From Sulfitobacter sp. S223 (GTDB lineage: Bacteria > Pseudomonadota > Alphaproteobacteria > Rhodobacterales > Rhodobacteraceae), in assembly GCF_025143825.1 (NCBI RefSeq), contig NZ_CP083560.1:1116001-1180000 (forward strand): DNA of 64,000 bases, written 5' to 3'. Shown here one piece after another: positions 9,275 through 19,284 of this stretch. The notes beneath the pieces were generated by a model, which saw nothing but the letters and a program-made list of their open reading frames with translations, did no database searches and had not been told where the DNA came from. The first letter of the stretch is position 1, and every line of letters starts with the position of its first letter. A program made the translations under genes and the position numbers.

Positions 9275-9442
9275 ATGGCAAAGCTCACACGACGTGGTTT
9301 TATTGGAACAGCGGCAGCCGCAGGTGCCCTGCGCGGCGCCGGAGTTTCCGTGGCAAAGCCCCAAATGCGCCGCATCCTGACACTCGCCTATGACAAAAGC
9401 CTCGGCATGATGCGGGCGGTTGAACGGCTTGTCCCGAAGTAA
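9275..9442 (+). CDS. Small protein with twin-arginine-like leader (55 aa)
   Basis: ATG at 9275 follows a strong GGGAGG site. The 55-residue product starts MAKLTRRGFIGTAAAAGAL, which has the form of a Tat signal (RRGFIG, then a short hydrophobic stretch), followed by AKPQMRRILTLAYDKSLGMMRAVERLVPK. If the leader is cleaved near Ala27 the exported part is only about 28 residues, an amphipathic basic helix. If not, it may be a small membrane-anchored protein. No known function. It lies 78 bases before the crotonase gene and divergent from hisC. Confidence 0.65.
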   Translation: MAKLTRRGFIGTAAAAGALRGAGVSVAKPQMRRILTLAYDKSLGMMRAVERLVPK

Positions 9443-9520
9443 CCAAGTGCCGCCACGTTTTTGTGGCAGGTAGGACGGGCTTCTGTTTGGCTACGTGCAA
9501 AGCTTAGCGGAGGAAAGCCG

Positions 9521-10309
9521 ATGTCACGCGTCTCAGTCACCTACAAAGACCACATTGCCCACGTGCGCCTGACCCGCGCCGATAAAATGAACGCGGTGGA
9601 TCAGGATATGATCACAGCCCTCATCGCGGCGGGCGAGGAGGTTGCAGCCTCTGACGCGCGGGCGGTGATCGTGTCGGGTGAGGGTAAGGCATTTTGCGCG
9701 GGGATCGATATTTCCGGTCTGTCCGGTATGATTGGCAAAGACCCGGCTGACCTGCTGATGCCGCGCACGCACGGGAACGGCACTACGAACCAATGGCAGG
9801 AAGTCGCGATGATCTGGTCGCGGATGGATATTCCCGTCATTGCTGCGGTTCATGGTGTGTGCTTTGGCGCGGGTCTCCAAATCGCGCTGGGCGCCGACAT
9901 TCGCATTGCATCACCGGATGCACAATTTGCCGTTATGGAAATGAAATGGGGCATCGTCCCTGATATGGGCGGTATGGTGTTGTTGCCGAAACTGGTGCGG
10001 ACGGATGTGCTGCGCAAACTAACCTATACGGCAGCGCCCATCGGCGCCGAGCAAGCCGAACGCTGGGGGCTGGTCACGGAGCTTGCCGATGATCCGCTTA
10101 CTGCGGCCCAGACTCTGGCCGAGACAATTGCAGGCAAAAGCCCGTCTGCAATCCGCGCCGCTAAGCGGCTGATCGCAGTGGCCGAAACGGAAGATGCAAA
10201 GACAGTGCTGGACGCTGAATCGCGTGAGCAGGTTGATCTGCTTGGCAAGCCACATCAAATGGAGGTTATCGCTGCAAGCTTTGCGAAACGTCCTGCAGTG
10301 TTCAAATAA
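9521..10309 (+). CDS. Crotonase-fold enoyl-CoA hydratase family protein
   Basis: A 262-residue crotonase-superfamily enzyme, expected to act on an acyl-CoA in the cytoplasm. The oxyanion-hole segments KAFCAGIDISGL and HGVCFGAGLQIALGADIR are clear. The position equal to the first catalytic Glu of enoyl-CoA hydratase (CEL motif) is Gln here (LQI), while the second is kept as Glu in VMEMKWGIVPDMGG. It may therefore be an isomerase or other crotonase rather than a classic hydratase. Start at 9521 follows AGCGGAGGAAAG; an in-frame ATG 60 bases upstream lacks such a site. Confidence 0.88.
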   Translation: MSRVSVTYKDHIAHVRLTRADKMNAVDQDMITALIAAGEEVAASDARAVIVSGEGKAFCAGIDISGLSGMIGKDPADLLMPRTHGNGTTNQWQEVAMIWSRMDIPVIAAVHGVCFGAGLQIALGADIRIASPDAQFAVMEMKWGIVPDMGGMVLLPKLVRTDVLRKLTYTAAPIGAEQAERWGLVTELADDPLTAAQTLAETIAGKSPSAIRAAKRLIAVAETEDAKTVLDAESREQVDLLGKPHQMEVIAASFAKRPAVFK

Positions 10310-10353
10310 CGCGCGCATTGCGGGGCTGGGGGGCGCTGTCTCGCCGCGCGTTA
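10307..10353. repeat. Inverted repeat over convergent stop codons
   Basis: TAACGCGCG (10307-10315) pairs perfectly with CGCGCGTTA (10345-10353). The two TAA ends are the stop codons of the convergent crotonase and DUF1992 genes. The 9-bp stem encloses 29 bases rich in G. It could act as a bidirectional terminator or 3' protective hairpin, but lacks a T tract. Confidence 0.45.
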
Positions 10354-10680
10354 GCGCAGGAATTTTCGGCGGGCTTCAACAGCGATGTTGTAGCGCAACT
10401 CAAGACTGCTGATCTTGGCCATCTGTCTTGCGCGGGCCTCTTCGGTCTTGAGTGTTGTGTAGATTTTGCGCGCCGCATCCAGTTCTTTGCGGATCGCGAA
10501 TTCTTCGGGCACGGCGCCCGCTTCGGCCATGATCCGAATTCCGGTTGAGAGGGCGGCTTGTTCGCCCGTCTCTATCGCTTTCTCGGTAAGCGGCTTGCCC
10601 TCACCCTTTAGCCCCGACAGAACGCCAGAGGCACGGGCCTTGGCGATCTGGGACTCAATAAGGCGGGCAAAGCTGCGCAT
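10351..10680 (-). CDS. DnaJC28-like DUF1992 domain protein
   Basis: A 109-residue protein made almost entirely of the DUF1992/DnaJ-homologue-subfamily-C-28 conserved domain. The hallmark is the start FARLIESQIAKARASGVLSGLKGEGKPL followed by a long helix. Bacterial members (E. coli YhdN type) lack the J domain and have no settled function. It begins eight bases after the stop codon of valS and is probably the last gene of a valS transcript. Confidence 0.85.
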   Translation of the reverse strand: MRSFARLIESQIAKARASGVLSGLKGEGKPLTEKAIETGEQAALSTGIRIMAEAGAVPEEFAIRKELDAARKIYTTLKTEEARARQMAKISSLELRYNIAVEARRKFLR

Positions 10681-10688
10681 CGCTTGAT

Positions 10689-13600
10689 TTACCCGATTTC
10701 GGCTAAGCGATCCATTGCAGCCTGCAATTGGTCCGCCTCTTCCTGACGCGCAGCAAGATTGCCTTGGGCCTCTTCGACAACTTCCGGCGGGGCGGAGGCT
10801 GCGAATTTCGGATTGTTCAAACGACCCTTCAGGCCGCCGATCTCTTTGGCCAGCTTATCCAGCGATTTTTGCAGGCGGGCTTTTTCCTCTGCAATGTCGA
10901 TCAGACCTTCAAGCGGTAGGCCAAAGGTCGCGCCGGCGGCGGCGATGGCGACGGTACCTTTCGGGAAGCTATCAGCCTTCTCAAGGCTCTCCACCCTTGC
11001 AAGACGCTTGATCATGGTTTCGTTGTTGTCCCATGCCGCCTGAGCGGCCGCATCCATGCCTGTCACGATCATTGGCACCTTAAGGCCAGCGGGAACGTGC
11101 ATTTGCGCGCGGGCCGAGCGGATGTTCTCGATCAGCGAAATAACCCAATTCAGCTCGCGGTCGGCCGCATCGTCGAGTAGATCGGCGGTTGTGTAGGTAG
11201 GCCAGTCGGCGTGGATAAGCGGCTTGTCTCGCTTGGCGGTTTCGCCCCACAGTTCTTCTGTAATGAAGGGCATGATGGGGTGGAGCAGGATCAGACATTG
11301 ATCCAGCACCCAAGCCATAGTTGCGCGCGTCTCGGTTGCTACCGGGCCTTTGCCGTCGTCGTCTTGCAGCAGGGGCTTGGACAGCTCGACGTACCAGTCA
11401 CAGACCTTGCCCCAGACAAAGGCATAAAGCGCGCTGGCGGCATCGTTGAAACGGTAGGTGTCGAGAGCGGCATCGACCTCTTCGCGCACCCTTGCTGTTT
11501 CGCCAACGATCCATTTGTTGAGCGTTGCTTTCGGTGTTGGAAGTGTGGCGGGCGTGGTCTGGAACACCCCGTTCATTTCAGCGAAACGGTGGGCGTTCCA
11601 GATTTTGGTCCCGAAGTTGCGATAACCTGCAATCCGTGCTGCATCCAGTTTCAAGGCACCACCAAGCGACGCCATCGCGGCATTGGTAAAGCGCAGCGCG
11701 TCGGCGCCGTATTCGTCAATGATCTCAAGTGGATCAATCACGTTGCCCACGGACTTCGACATTTTCTTACCCTTGGCATCGCGCACGAGGCCGTGGAGGT
11801 AGACCGTGTCGAACGGGATTTTGCCCGTTGTGTCGAGCTGCATCATCATCATCCGCGCGACCCAGAAGAACAGGATATCCTGTCCGGTGATCAGGTCGGA
11901 TGTAGGGAAGTATTTGTTCAACGCGTCTGTCTCTTCGGGCCAGCCAAGCGTGCCGATGGGCCAGAGGCCGGAAGAGAACCACGTATCCAGCACATCGGGG
12001 TCACGCCACACGGGATAGACGATCTCTGTCGGGTCTTGGCTGAAGGAATATTTGCCAAGGCTCTCGGCCAGTTCGTGCATCGCTTCGGCGCGCGTAGAGA
12101 CTTCGATCACGCGCGCATGGTTCAGCGGTGTGGGCAGGGCGGCGGTGAAGTCATTAAAGCCCTGACTGGCCATGGCGAAATCGGGCGCACATTGCACATG
12201 ATCACCGCCTTCAGGCAGGGATTGATCCATCAAAAGCCGTGAGATTTCCACGAGGTCCATCGCGCCGTCGCCTTCGTCATCGACATATCCGGCAGATTTC
12301 AGGTCCAGACCGTACCAAACCGGAATTTGGTGGCCCCACCACAATTGACGCGATATGCACCAAGGTTCGATTTTGTCGAGCCAGTTATAGTAAACCTTTT
12401 CGCCGCTTTCTGGCATGATTTTCACATCGCCGTTGCGCACCGCATCAAGGGCAGGCCCAACGATCTGGTCGGTGTCCACGAACCATTGGTCGGTCAACAT
12501 GGGTTCGATCACTACTTTGGAACGGTCACCGAAGGGCTGCATGATCGGTTTGTTTTCTACGTATGGAATGAAGGCAGGCGCTTCGCTGTCTTCATCGTCT
12601 GCCTTGGGGTTCGGTACCATCACGGCAAGACCTTCGGCGTTGATGTCGGCCACAACGCGCTTGCGCGCTTCGAACCGGTCCAAGCCGCGATACTCTTCTG
12701 GCACAAGGTTCATCGCGGCGATCATCGCTTCGTCGAATTCTTGCTCGCCATTCGCGATAGCTTGGGCAATTGCGGCTTCTTCAGGATAGGGGCGACCGTC
12801 AGCGCGCATGGCCGCTTTGGTGTCCATCAAACTATAGAGCGGAATGCCGTTGCGCTTGGCGACCTGATAGTCATTGAAGTCGTGCGCGCCGGTGATTTTC
12901 ACCGCGCCGGAGCCGAATTCCTTGTCGGGATATTCGTCAGTAATGATGGGGATCAGGCGACGATGCTCTTTCGGGCCAACCGGAATTTCGCACAGTTTTC
13001 CGACAATTGGTGCGTAACGTTCATCTGACGGGTGAACGGCGACCGCGCCATCGCCCAGCATAGTTTCAGGCCGCGTGGTGGCGATCGAGATATAATCGCG
13101 CACCTCGCGCAGGGTCTCGTTCCCGTCCTCGTCTTTTTCGATGTATTCATACGTTGCGCCGCCCGCGAGCGGGTATTTGAAATGCCACATGTGGCCGGGC
13201 ACTTCGGTGTTTTCCACCTCGAGGTCGGAGATCGCGGTTTCAAAGCGCGGGTCCCAGTTAACAAGGCGCTTGCCGCGATAAATTTTGCCTTCGTTATACA
13301 TTTGTACGAAGACTTTGATCACGGCGTCATGGAAATTGGGCGAGTTCTCGTGGCCGATGCGGGTGTCACCGGGGGCGCCGGACATGGTGAAGGCGTTGCG
13401 TGACCAATCACAAGAAGAGCCAAGACGCTTGAGCTGGCCAACGATGGTGTCGGCTGTCTGCTCTTTGTACTTCCATGCGTGTTCAAGGAATTCTGTTCGG
13501 CTGAGGTCCGTGCGTTTGATGCCTTCTTTGGCAAGCTGGTTTTCGACAGCCAGTTGCAGCGCGATGCCGGCGTGATCCTGTCCTGGCTGCCAAAGTGTGT

Positions 13601-13823
13601 CGAAGCCGCGCATGCGGTGCCAGCGTGTCAGGATATCCTGAAGCGTGTTGTTGAAGGCGTGTCCAACGTGCAGGGAGCCGTTCACATTGGGCGGCGGGAT
13701 CATGACGCAGTAGGTTTCGTCGCGGCTGGCGTTCGCGCCTGCTTTGAAGGCGCCGTCCTGTTCCCAGGCGGCGTAGAGGCGTGCTTCGGCCTCGGTTGCG
13801 TCGAAGTTTTTTTCCAGCGCCAT
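10689..13823 (-). CDS. valS: Valyl-tRNA synthetase
   Basis: Class I aminoacyl-tRNA synthetase that charges tRNA-Val; 1044 residues, slightly longer than E. coli ValS. It shows [15 protein letters not shown] with the HIGH-equivalent HVGH at residues 52-55, the CP1 editing domain, [12 protein letters not shown], the anticodon-binding domain, and a C-terminal coiled-coil arm (about the last 70 residues, [19 protein letters not shown] and on). The start ATG at 13823 follows GGGAGCC; longer in-frame starts would add an improbable leader. The DUF1992 gene follows immediately. No T-box is visible upstream. Confidence 0.98.
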   Translation of the reverse strand: MALEKNFDATEAEARLYAAWEQDGAFKAGANASRDETYCVMIPPPNVNGSLHVGHAFNNTLQDILTRWHRMRGFDTLWQPGQDHAGIALQLAVENQLAKEGIKRTDLSRTEFLEHAWKYKEQTADTIVGQLKRLGSSCDWSRNAFTMSGAPGDTRIGHENSPNFHDAVIKVFVQMYNEGKIYRGKRLVNWDPRFETAISDLEVENTEVPGHMWHFKYPLAGGATYEYIEKDEDGNETLREVRDYISIATTRPETMLGDGAVAVHPSDERYAPIVGKLCEIPVGPKEHRRLIPIITDEYPDKEFGSGAVKITGAHDFNDYQVAKRNGIPLYSLMDTKAAMRADGRPYPEEAAIAQAIANGEQEFDEAMIAAMNLVPEEYRGLDRFEARKRVVADINAEGLAVMVPNPKADDEDSEAPAFIPYVENKPIMQPFGDRSKVVIEPMLTDQWFVDTDQIVGPALDAVRNGDVKIMPESGEKVYYNWLDKIEPWCISRQLWWGHQIPVWYGLDLKSAGYVDDEGDGAMDLVEISRLLMDQSLPEGGDHVQCAPDFAMASQGFNDFTAALPTPLNHARVIEVSTRAEAMHELAESLGKYSFSQDPTEIVYPVWRDPDVLDTWFSSGLWPIGTLGWPEETDALNKYFPTSDLITGQDILFFWVARMMMMQLDTTGKIPFDTVYLHGLVRDAKGKKMSKSVGNVIDPLEIIDEYGADALRFTNAAMASLGGALKLDAARIAGYRNFGTKIWNAHRFAEMNGVFQTTPATLPTPKATLNKWIVGETARVREEVDAALDTYRFNDAASALYAFVWGKVCDWYVELSKPLLQDDDGKGPVATETRATMAWVLDQCLILLHPIMPFITEELWGETAKRDKPLIHADWPTYTTADLLDDAADRELNWVISLIENIRSARAQMHVPAGLKVPMIVTGMDAAAQAAWDNNETMIKRLARVESLEKADSFPKGTVAIAAAGATFGLPLEGLIDIAEEKARLQKSLDKLAKEIGGLKGRLNNPKFAASAPPEVVEEAQGNLAARQEEADQLQAAMDRLAEIG

Positions 13824-14035
13824 GATGGTGGCTCCCGTCTTGTGCATTTGCCTTTGATGTAACGGAGGAAGGTCCAAAGGGGAAGGGTGTGCGACGCTCC
13901 TGCTGGCCTTTGGCCGCAGAACGCCCCGCCCGCCCTCCCGCAGGGCGTAGACACATAACGACGTCACTAGACAACAGGTACAGGACCGCTAAGTTTCCTT
14001 TCAATTGAATGGGACGACCACCGAGGAGTAAGGTC

Positions 14036-16333
14036 ATGGAAAAATTCGGCAAAAGCCAACCGATCAAACGGGTTGAAGATGTGCGCTTTCTGACCGGTGC
14101 CGGACGGTACGTGGATGACATCGCGCCCAAAGACGCATTGCATGCGTTTGTGTTCCGCTCGTCTGTGGCGCATGGCGTGATTACGGAGCTGGATGTAAGC
14201 GATGCAGCTGCCGCCGAAGGTGTACATCTGGTTTTCACCTGTGCCGACATGGAAGAGGCTGGCGTGAATATCGCCATCGGAGGGGCGATCCTGAAGAACC
14301 GTGATGGCAGCGACGCAGCGTCTCCGCTGCGGCCGATGCTGGCCAAAGACAAGGTGCGTTTTGTCGGAGAGCCTGTTGCGATGGTCGTGGCGGAAACCTA
14401 CGAGCAGGCGCGTGATGCGGCAGAGCTGATCATGTTTGATGTGGATGAGCTGCCTGCCAACATCGCGATGGCGCGCGGCGGTGAGACGGTTCATGCCGAG
14501 GCGACAGACAACTGCGCCTTTGATTGGGGCATGGGCGACGAGCAAGCCACCGATGCCGCGTTCAAGTCGGCGGCCAAGACAGTTGCCTTGGAAGTGGGCG
14601 ATAACCGCATCATCGTCAATTCTATCGAACCGCGTGGCTGTTTTGCTGAATGGGACGGTACGCGTTTGCATCTGGCGAACAACGGGCAGGGCGTATGGGT
14701 CCATAAGGGCAATCTGGTCAAGGCGTTTGGTCTGGATGAAAGCGCTGTGCGCGTGACCAACCCTGATACGGGCGGCGCGTTTGGCATGAAGGCGATGGCC
14801 TATCCTGAGTATTTCCTTGTCAGCCATGCCGCCCGTGTATTGGGCAAACCGGTGCGCTGGATGTCAGAGCGTACAGAAGCGATGCTGAGCGACAATGGTG
14901 GGCGCGATCTGGTATCGGTGGCTGAGTTGGCCTTTGACGAGAACAACAAGATCACTGCCTATCGTGTGCGGACCAAGTGCAATTTGGGCGCCTACAACAG
15001 CCAGTTTGGCCAACCGATCCAGACAACGCTGTTTTCTCGCGTGTTGATGGGTGTCTATGATGTGCAGAACACGTGGTTGCAGGTAGAGGGCTATTACACC
15101 AACACCGTGCAAGTGGATGCATACCGAGGTGCTGGCCGCCCCGAGGCGATTTATGTGCTGGAGCGTGTGATGGACCGCGCCGCGCGCGAGTTGGGCGTTG
15201 ATCCGTGGGAGCTGCGCCGGATCAACTTTATCAAGCCTGACCAGTTCCCCTATGCGACCGCGACAGGCGAAACATACGACGTGGGTGATTTTAACAAGGT
15301 CCTGACACGTGGCGCGAGCCAGGCAGATGCGGCCGGTTTTGCGGCGCGCCGTGATGCGGATGCTGCGAAAGGTCTGCTGCGCGGTCAGGGCGTGTGCTAT
15401 TACATCGAGAGTATTCTGGGCGACCCAAGCGAAGGTGCGAAAGTCAATTTCCTTGAGGATGGCACTGTCGAAATCCTAGTTGGGACGCAATCGGGCGGGC
15501 AGGGCCATGAAACAGTCTATGCCAAATTCCTGAGTGACCAGACGGGTATTCCGCTTGAAAATATCCGCGTTATTCAGGGTGACAGTGATCTGATTGCGCA
15601 AGGTGGCGGCACAGGCGGTTCCCGTTCTGTTACCACGCAAAACAATGCGACACTGGCAACCGTAAGCAAGATGGTCGATGCTTTCACAGCGTTTCTTTCG
15701 GAAGAGATGGGCGTGCCGGCAACCGAGATCAGCTTTGATGATGAACGCTTCCGTGCGGAAGGTTCGAACCTGACGCCGACCATGCTGGAAGTGGCCGATA
15801 TGGCGCGCGAAAAGGGGCGCGAAGATCTGTTGACCCATCACGAACGCGCGACATTGCCTGCGCGCAGCTTCCCCAACGGGGTGCATGTATGCGAGGTGGT
15901 GATCGATCCGGAAACCGGCATTGTTACCACCGACCGTTACACGGTGGTCGATGACTTTGGTAACCTTATCAACCCGTTGTTGGCCGAAGGTCAGGTGCAC
16001 GGCGGCGTTGTGCAAGGTATCGGTCAGGCGCTGCAAGAGCGGGTTGTTTACGATGAAGACGGCCAACTGCTCACAGCATCGTTTATGGACTATGCGATGC
16101 CACGTGCGATGGATGTGCCATATATTTCGTTCACCAGTGAACCTGTCCCCTCAACGGCAAATATCATGGGGATGAAGGGCTGCGGTGAAGCGGGCACAGT
16201 TGGTGCGTTGGCGGCGGTCTCCAATGCGGTGCAGGATGCGCTGTGGGATCACGGTATCCGTCAGGCGGATATGCCGTTCACACCACACAAGGTTTGGGAG
16301 TTGCTGCAAGGTGAGGCCATCGCTGCAGAGTGA
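14036..16333 (+). CDS. Form II CoxL-like molybdenum hydroxylase large subunit
   Basis: A 765-residue xanthine dehydrogenase/CO dehydrogenase-family subunit that would bind the molybdopterin-cytosine dinucleotide cofactor. It carries AYRGAGR (residues 362-368), the loop motif of form II (putative) CoxL proteins, not the AYxCSFR of true CO dehydrogenase. The catalytic Glu718 lies in KGCGEAGTVG. The FAD (coxM) and 2Fe-2S (coxS) subunit genes are not next to it, so it is either assembled with subunits encoded elsewhere or lost from its operon. Start chosen at 14036 after GAGGAGTAAGG. The real substrate is probably an aldehyde or N-heterocycle; CO oxidation is unlikely from this motif. The following DUF2235 gene overlaps its 3' end. 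Confidence 0.9.
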   Translation: MEKFGKSQPIKRVEDVRFLTGAGRYVDDIAPKDALHAFVFRSSVAHGVITELDVSDAAAAEGVHLVFTCADMEEAGVNIAIGGAILKNRDGSDAASPLRPMLAKDKVRFVGEPVAMVVAETYEQARDAAELIMFDVDELPANIAMARGGETVHAEATDNCAFDWGMGDEQATDAAFKSAAKTVALEVGDNRIIVNSIEPRGCFAEWDGTRLHLANNGQGVWVHKGNLVKAFGLDESAVRVTNPDTGGAFGMKAMAYPEYFLVSHAARVLGKPVRWMSERTEAMLSDNGGRDLVSVAELAFDENNKITAYRVRTKCNLGAYNSQFGQPIQTTLFSRVLMGVYDVQNTWLQVEGYYTNTVQVDAYRGAGRPEAIYVLERVMDRAARELGVDPWELRRINFIKPDQFPYATATGETYDVGDFNKVLTRGASQADAAGFAARRDADAAKGLLRGQGVCYYIESILGDPSEGAKVNFLEDGTVEILVGTQSGGQGHETVYAKFLSDQTGIPLENIRVIQGDSDLIAQGGGTGGSRSVTTQNNATLATVSKMVDAFTAFLSEEMGVPATEISFDDERFRAEGSNLTPTMLEVADMAREKGREDLLTHHERATLPARSFPNGVHVCEVVIDPETGIVTTDRYTVVDDFGNLINPLLAEGQVHGGVVQGIGQALQERVVYDEDGQLLTASFMDYAMPRAMDVPYISFTSEPVPSTANIMGMKGCGEAGTVGALAAVSNAVQDALWDHGIRQADMPFTPHKVWELLQGEAIAAE

Positions 16334-17384
16334 GCACAAAGTTTCGTTCCTGAGGCGGCTTTTCGGCCGCCTCTGGCGCCGCCCGGCGACCGATTTTGGG
16401 CCGCGACGCGGGCAACAAATCCATTTGGTGATTCTGGATGGGACAATGTCTACGCTTGATCCCGGGTGTGAAACGAACGCTGGCCTGACGTATCATCTGG
16501 CGCAGGAAATGCGCAGTCAGATATCCGTATATTACGAACCCGGATTGCAGTGGAACGACTGGTCGTCGTTGCGCGATGTGGTTGTCGGGCGGGGAATTAA
16601 TCGACAGATCAAACGGGCCTATGGCTATCTTGCATCCAGATACCATCCGGGTGACCAAATTTTTCTGATGGGATATTCGCGCGGCGCTTATGCGGTGCGT
16701 TCTTTGGCGGGGGTAATCAACCGCGTTGGGTTGCTCACGCAGGAGCACGCGACCGAGCGCAACGTGCGTCAGGCCTACCGACTGTACGAGCGTAGGCTAC
16801 AAGGCAAGGCGGCGCATGCCTTTAGCGATGCCTATTGCCATGATGAAGTGCCGATAGAGATGGTTGGCGTCTGGGACACGGTGAAATCCCTGGGCATCAA
16901 TGCGCCTGTTCTTTGGCGGCTGAGTGCTTCGCAACATGCCTTCCACAGTCATGAACTAAGCGCATGCGTCAAACGTGGCTGTCATGCACTGGCCTTGAAC
17001 GAAAACCGCGTGGTCTATAGCCCGGTCATGTGGGAACGTGATGACGAACGGCCTGATCAGGTCCATCAGGTCTGGTTTCGCGGAAGCCATGGCGACGTGG
17101 GCGGGCAGCTTGGCGGGCGTGACTTTGCGCGGCCGCTGTCCAATATCCCACTTGTCTGGATGTTGGAGCAGGCGCAGGAAATGGGCCTGCCGCTACCCGA
17201 ATATTGGCAGCAGCGGTTTGTTCAGAATCCTGCGGCGCCCTCTATCGGAACATGGGCAGGGTGGGGCAAAGTGTTTGTTGTCAGGCGAAAGCGGATTGTG
17301 GGTGCTGATCCGTCAGAGCGATTACACGATAGTGTTGATCAGGCAGCTGGCAGCACCCCCTCATTTGCCGCAGCCAGGTCATAG
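16311..17384 (+). CDS. DUF2235 alpha/beta-hydrolase (Tle1-like catalytic domain)
   Basis: A protein of about 357 residues with the DUF2235 fold: LVILDGTMS as first strand, the serine-hydrolase elbow GYSRGAY with nucleophile near Ser123, VGVWDTVKSLG, and the downstream segment GSHGDVGGQ that supplies the catalytic His region. The same domain forms the catalytic part of type VI lipase effector Tle1, but no type VI secretion gene is near, and many free-standing members exist in Rhodobacterales. The start is uncertain: no ATG fits, and I use GTG at 16311 (weak GGGAG site upstream, 23-base overlap with the CoxL-like gene). GTG at 16428 is an alternative but would remove a basic leader. Confidence 0.8.
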   Translation: MRPSLQSEHKVSFLRRLFGRLWRRPATDFGPRRGQQIHLVILDGTMSTLDPGCETNAGLTYHLAQEMRSQISVYYEPGLQWNDWSSLRDVVVGRGINRQIKRAYGYLASRYHPGDQIFLMGYSRGAYAVRSLAGVINRVGLLTQEHATERNVRQAYRLYERRLQGKAAHAFSDAYCHDEVPIEMVGVWDTVKSLGINAPVLWRLSASQHAFHSHELSACVKRGCHALALNENRVVYSPVMWERDDERPDQVHQVWFRGSHGDVGGQLGGRDFARPLSNIPLVWMLEQAQEMGLPLPEYWQQRFVQNPAAPSIGTWAGWGKVFVVRRKRIVGADPSERLHDSVDQAAGSTPSFAAARS

Positions 17385-17437
17385 TATTGCCGCCTCGGGG
17401 GCGTACAGCTTTTGCCAGCTTTCCTAGAGGTTTAGCC

Positions 17438-17812
17438 ATGCGAACAATCTGTTTCTTCACGCTTACTGTGGCACTCTGCTGCGGAACGTCTTTGCAGGCA
17501 CAACCCGTCAGTTGGGGGATGGCGCAGTGCAGCGCGCTGATGGGGGTGATGGAGCAACATATCACGCGACAACCGCACAAGAGCGTTCTCGCACATGCCG
17601 GGGACACGATGTTAGCAGCCGCAGAGGCACAATCACGTATCGAAGGCCGGAACCCGGATGAACTGATCAGCGTGTATGGCTATAAGCAAGAGGAATGGAC
17701 CGCGATGGGATACACCATGGCGTTCAAGACAGAGTTCCATGACTGGATCGACTATTGCGGCGCACTGGCCCGTTCATATGACGTGCCGCTTGACCCCATT
17801 CTCCTGAATTAG
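17438..17812 (+). CDS. Secreted hypothetical protein (124 aa)
   Basis: The N-terminus MRTICFFTLTVALCCGTSLQAQP is a Sec signal peptide with likely cleavage after AQA, giving a mature periplasmic protein of about 100 residues. The mature part has two Cys (in MAQCSALMGVM and IDYCGALARS) that could form a disulfide, and conserved-looking aromatic positions such as WTAMGYTMAFKTEFHDWIDYC. I do not recognise a named family. It follows the DUF2235 gene by 53 bases in the same direction and may be co-transcribed. AGAGG precedes the ATG. Confidence 0.7.
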   Translation: MRTICFFTLTVALCCGTSLQAQPVSWGMAQCSALMGVMEQHITRQPHKSVLAHAGDTMLAAAEAQSRIEGRNPDELISVYGYKQEEWTAMGYTMAFKTEFHDWIDYCGALARSYDVPLDPILLN

Positions 17813-17825
17813 GACTGTATGGGCT

Positions 17826-18308
17826 TCAGGAAATTTTCATCACGATGCAGGTGGTGGAACCTGTGGCATAAAGCTTGCCATCTTCTACGCCTCTGATCTC
17901 ACCATGAGATACACCCGTTGAGCGGCCCACGTGGTCGGCAATCCCGATGCAATCTACGGTCATGCCCAGCGGGATCGAGCGAAGGATGTTTACCTTGTAT
18001 TCCAGTGTCGTATAGACCGAACCGCGTGGTACCAGCGTCATGACCGCACAGGCCATCGCACTATCCAGAAGCGTGCCGTACCAGCCGCCGTGTACTGTCC
18101 CCATCGGGTTTGTCACGTTGAATTCCGGTGTTCCGCGAAAAATGCAGCGGCCTTCCTCGACCTCGTAGAGGCGGTATCCCATTGTGCCGCCGATAGGGGG
18201 GCCTGGGTTGGTGCCGTCCAGAATTTTCTGCATGAACTCAAGACCGGAAAGCTTGATCGCTTCGGATTGGCTCAGAAGTTGGTCGGGTGACGTGGCAAGG
18301 CTTGGCAT
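17826..18308 (-). CDS. PaaI-family hotdog thioesterase
   Basis: A 160-residue hotdog-fold acyl-CoA thioesterase. The family signature NPMGTVHGGWYGTLLDSAMACAV carries the HGG motif and the Asp that activates water in PaaI-type enzymes. It probably hydrolyses a short or aromatic acyl-CoA in the cytoplasm. The substrate cannot be read from sequence. It is a lone gene lying between a convergent plus-strand gene and the minus-strand metF, 62 bases downstream of metF, so it could share the metF transcript. Confidence 0.88.
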   Translation of the reverse strand: MPSLATSPDQLLSQSEAIKLSGLEFMQKILDGTNPGPPIGGTMGYRLYEVEEGRCIFRGTPEFNVTNPMGTVHGGWYGTLLDSAMACAVMTLVPRGSVYTTLEYKVNILRSIPLGMTVDCIGIADHVGRSTGVSHGEIRGVEDGKLYATGSTTCIVMKIS

Positions 18309-18370
18309 GGGCGGCTCCGGCTAAATGTATCAATCCAGCCTAGAGCCGCCAAATATGAAGGCGCAAGGTG

Positions 18371-19237
18371 TTACGCCACGTTCGAAAGAGTCGACTGCGG
18401 TGTCACACCAAGCGCCCGGCAAACATCGCGCGTCAGATCAGGGCGGTTGAGCGTGTAGAAATGCAGCGAGTCAACGCCCTCTGCCACCAGTTCGCTGCAC
18501 AGTTCAGTGCAGATGGAGGTCGAGAGCAGCTCTGTCCGGCCATCACGCTCTGCCGCGCGGTAGGCTTCGTCCATCCATGCGGGAATTGTGGTGCCACAGG
18601 CTGTGGCGAATTTGCGCGCTGAGGTCCAGTTCGTGATCGGCAGGATGCCAGGTATGATGGGCCTGTCGATACCGGCTGCTGCGCATTGGTCGCGGAACCG
18701 GAGAAAGCTGTCTGCCTCGAAGAAGAACTGTGTGATCGCCTCATCCGCGCCGGCATCGAATTTACGCTTCAGGTACTGGATATTGGCGTGCTGGCTCACG
18801 GCGTCTGGATGTGATTCAGGGTATGCGCCCACGCGGATGGTGAATTTGTCCAGCAATGCCAGCGCCTCTACCAGCTCTACAGAGTTGGCAAAGCCTTCGG
18901 GGTGAGGGGAAAAATGGCTGTCGCCTTGTTGCGGATCACCGCGCAGGGCAACAATATCTGTGACACCGGCGGCGTGGAATTTCTCGGCCACTTCCATGGT
19001 TTCAGCCACACTGGCGCCCACGCAGGTCAGGTGCGCTGAGACGGGCAGGCCGGAGGTGCGGTGCAGCACCGCTGCGGAATCATGCGTCAGGTCACGGGTG
19101 GTGCCTCCTGCGCCATAGGTCACAGAGAAAAAGCGTGGAGCCAACGGCGCAAGCGCCTGAGCCGTATCCCAGAGCTTGAATGCGGCATCGACAGATTTCG
19201 GTGGGAAAACCTCGAAAGAAACGGCTGGGGTTGTCAT
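18371..19237 (-). CDS. metF: 5,10-methylenetetrahydrofolate reductase MetF
   Basis: FAD-dependent enzyme that reduces 5,10-methylene-THF to 5-methyl-THF for methionine synthesis. At 288 residues it is the normal bacterial single-domain form. Family motifs are SFEVFPPK near the N-terminus, SVTYGAGGTTRD, HLTCVG, ALRGDPQQGD and the FFFEAD segment. The ATG at 19237 has AAGGAT upstream; two earlier in-frame ATGs have poorer spacing. It is divergent from metR, with a MetR-like palindrome between them, which implies direct control by MetR and homocysteine. Confidence 0.96.
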   Translation of the reverse strand: MTTPAVSFEVFPPKSVDAAFKLWDTAQALAPLAPRFFSVTYGAGGTTRDLTHDSAAVLHRTSGLPVSAHLTCVGASVAETMEVAEKFHAAGVTDIVALRGDPQQGDSHFSPHPEGFANSVELVEALALLDKFTIRVGAYPESHPDAVSQHANIQYLKRKFDAGADEAITQFFFEADSFLRFRDQCAAAGIDRPIIPGILPITNWTSARKFATACGTTIPAWMDEAYRAAERDGRTELLSTSICTELCSELVAEGVDSLHFYTLNRPDLTRDVCRALGVTPQSTLSNVA

Positions 19238-19284
19238 GATCGGCATCCTTATTGATTTCATCTCTTGTCGCATAGGTATACGTA

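Noticed and set aside
11211-12242. 343-codon frame antisense to valS
   Set aside because: It lies inside valS, has His/Arg-rich low-plausibility composition and no ribosome binding site; a by-product of GC-rich coding.
14036-16333. True aerobic carbon monoxide dehydrogenase
   Set aside because: The active-site loop is AYRGAGR (form II), not AYxCSFR, and coxM/coxS are not adjacent.
16311-17384. Type VI secretion lipase effector
   Set aside because: The DUF2235 domain alone is not enough: there are no VgrG, PAAR, Hcp or immunity genes in the window.
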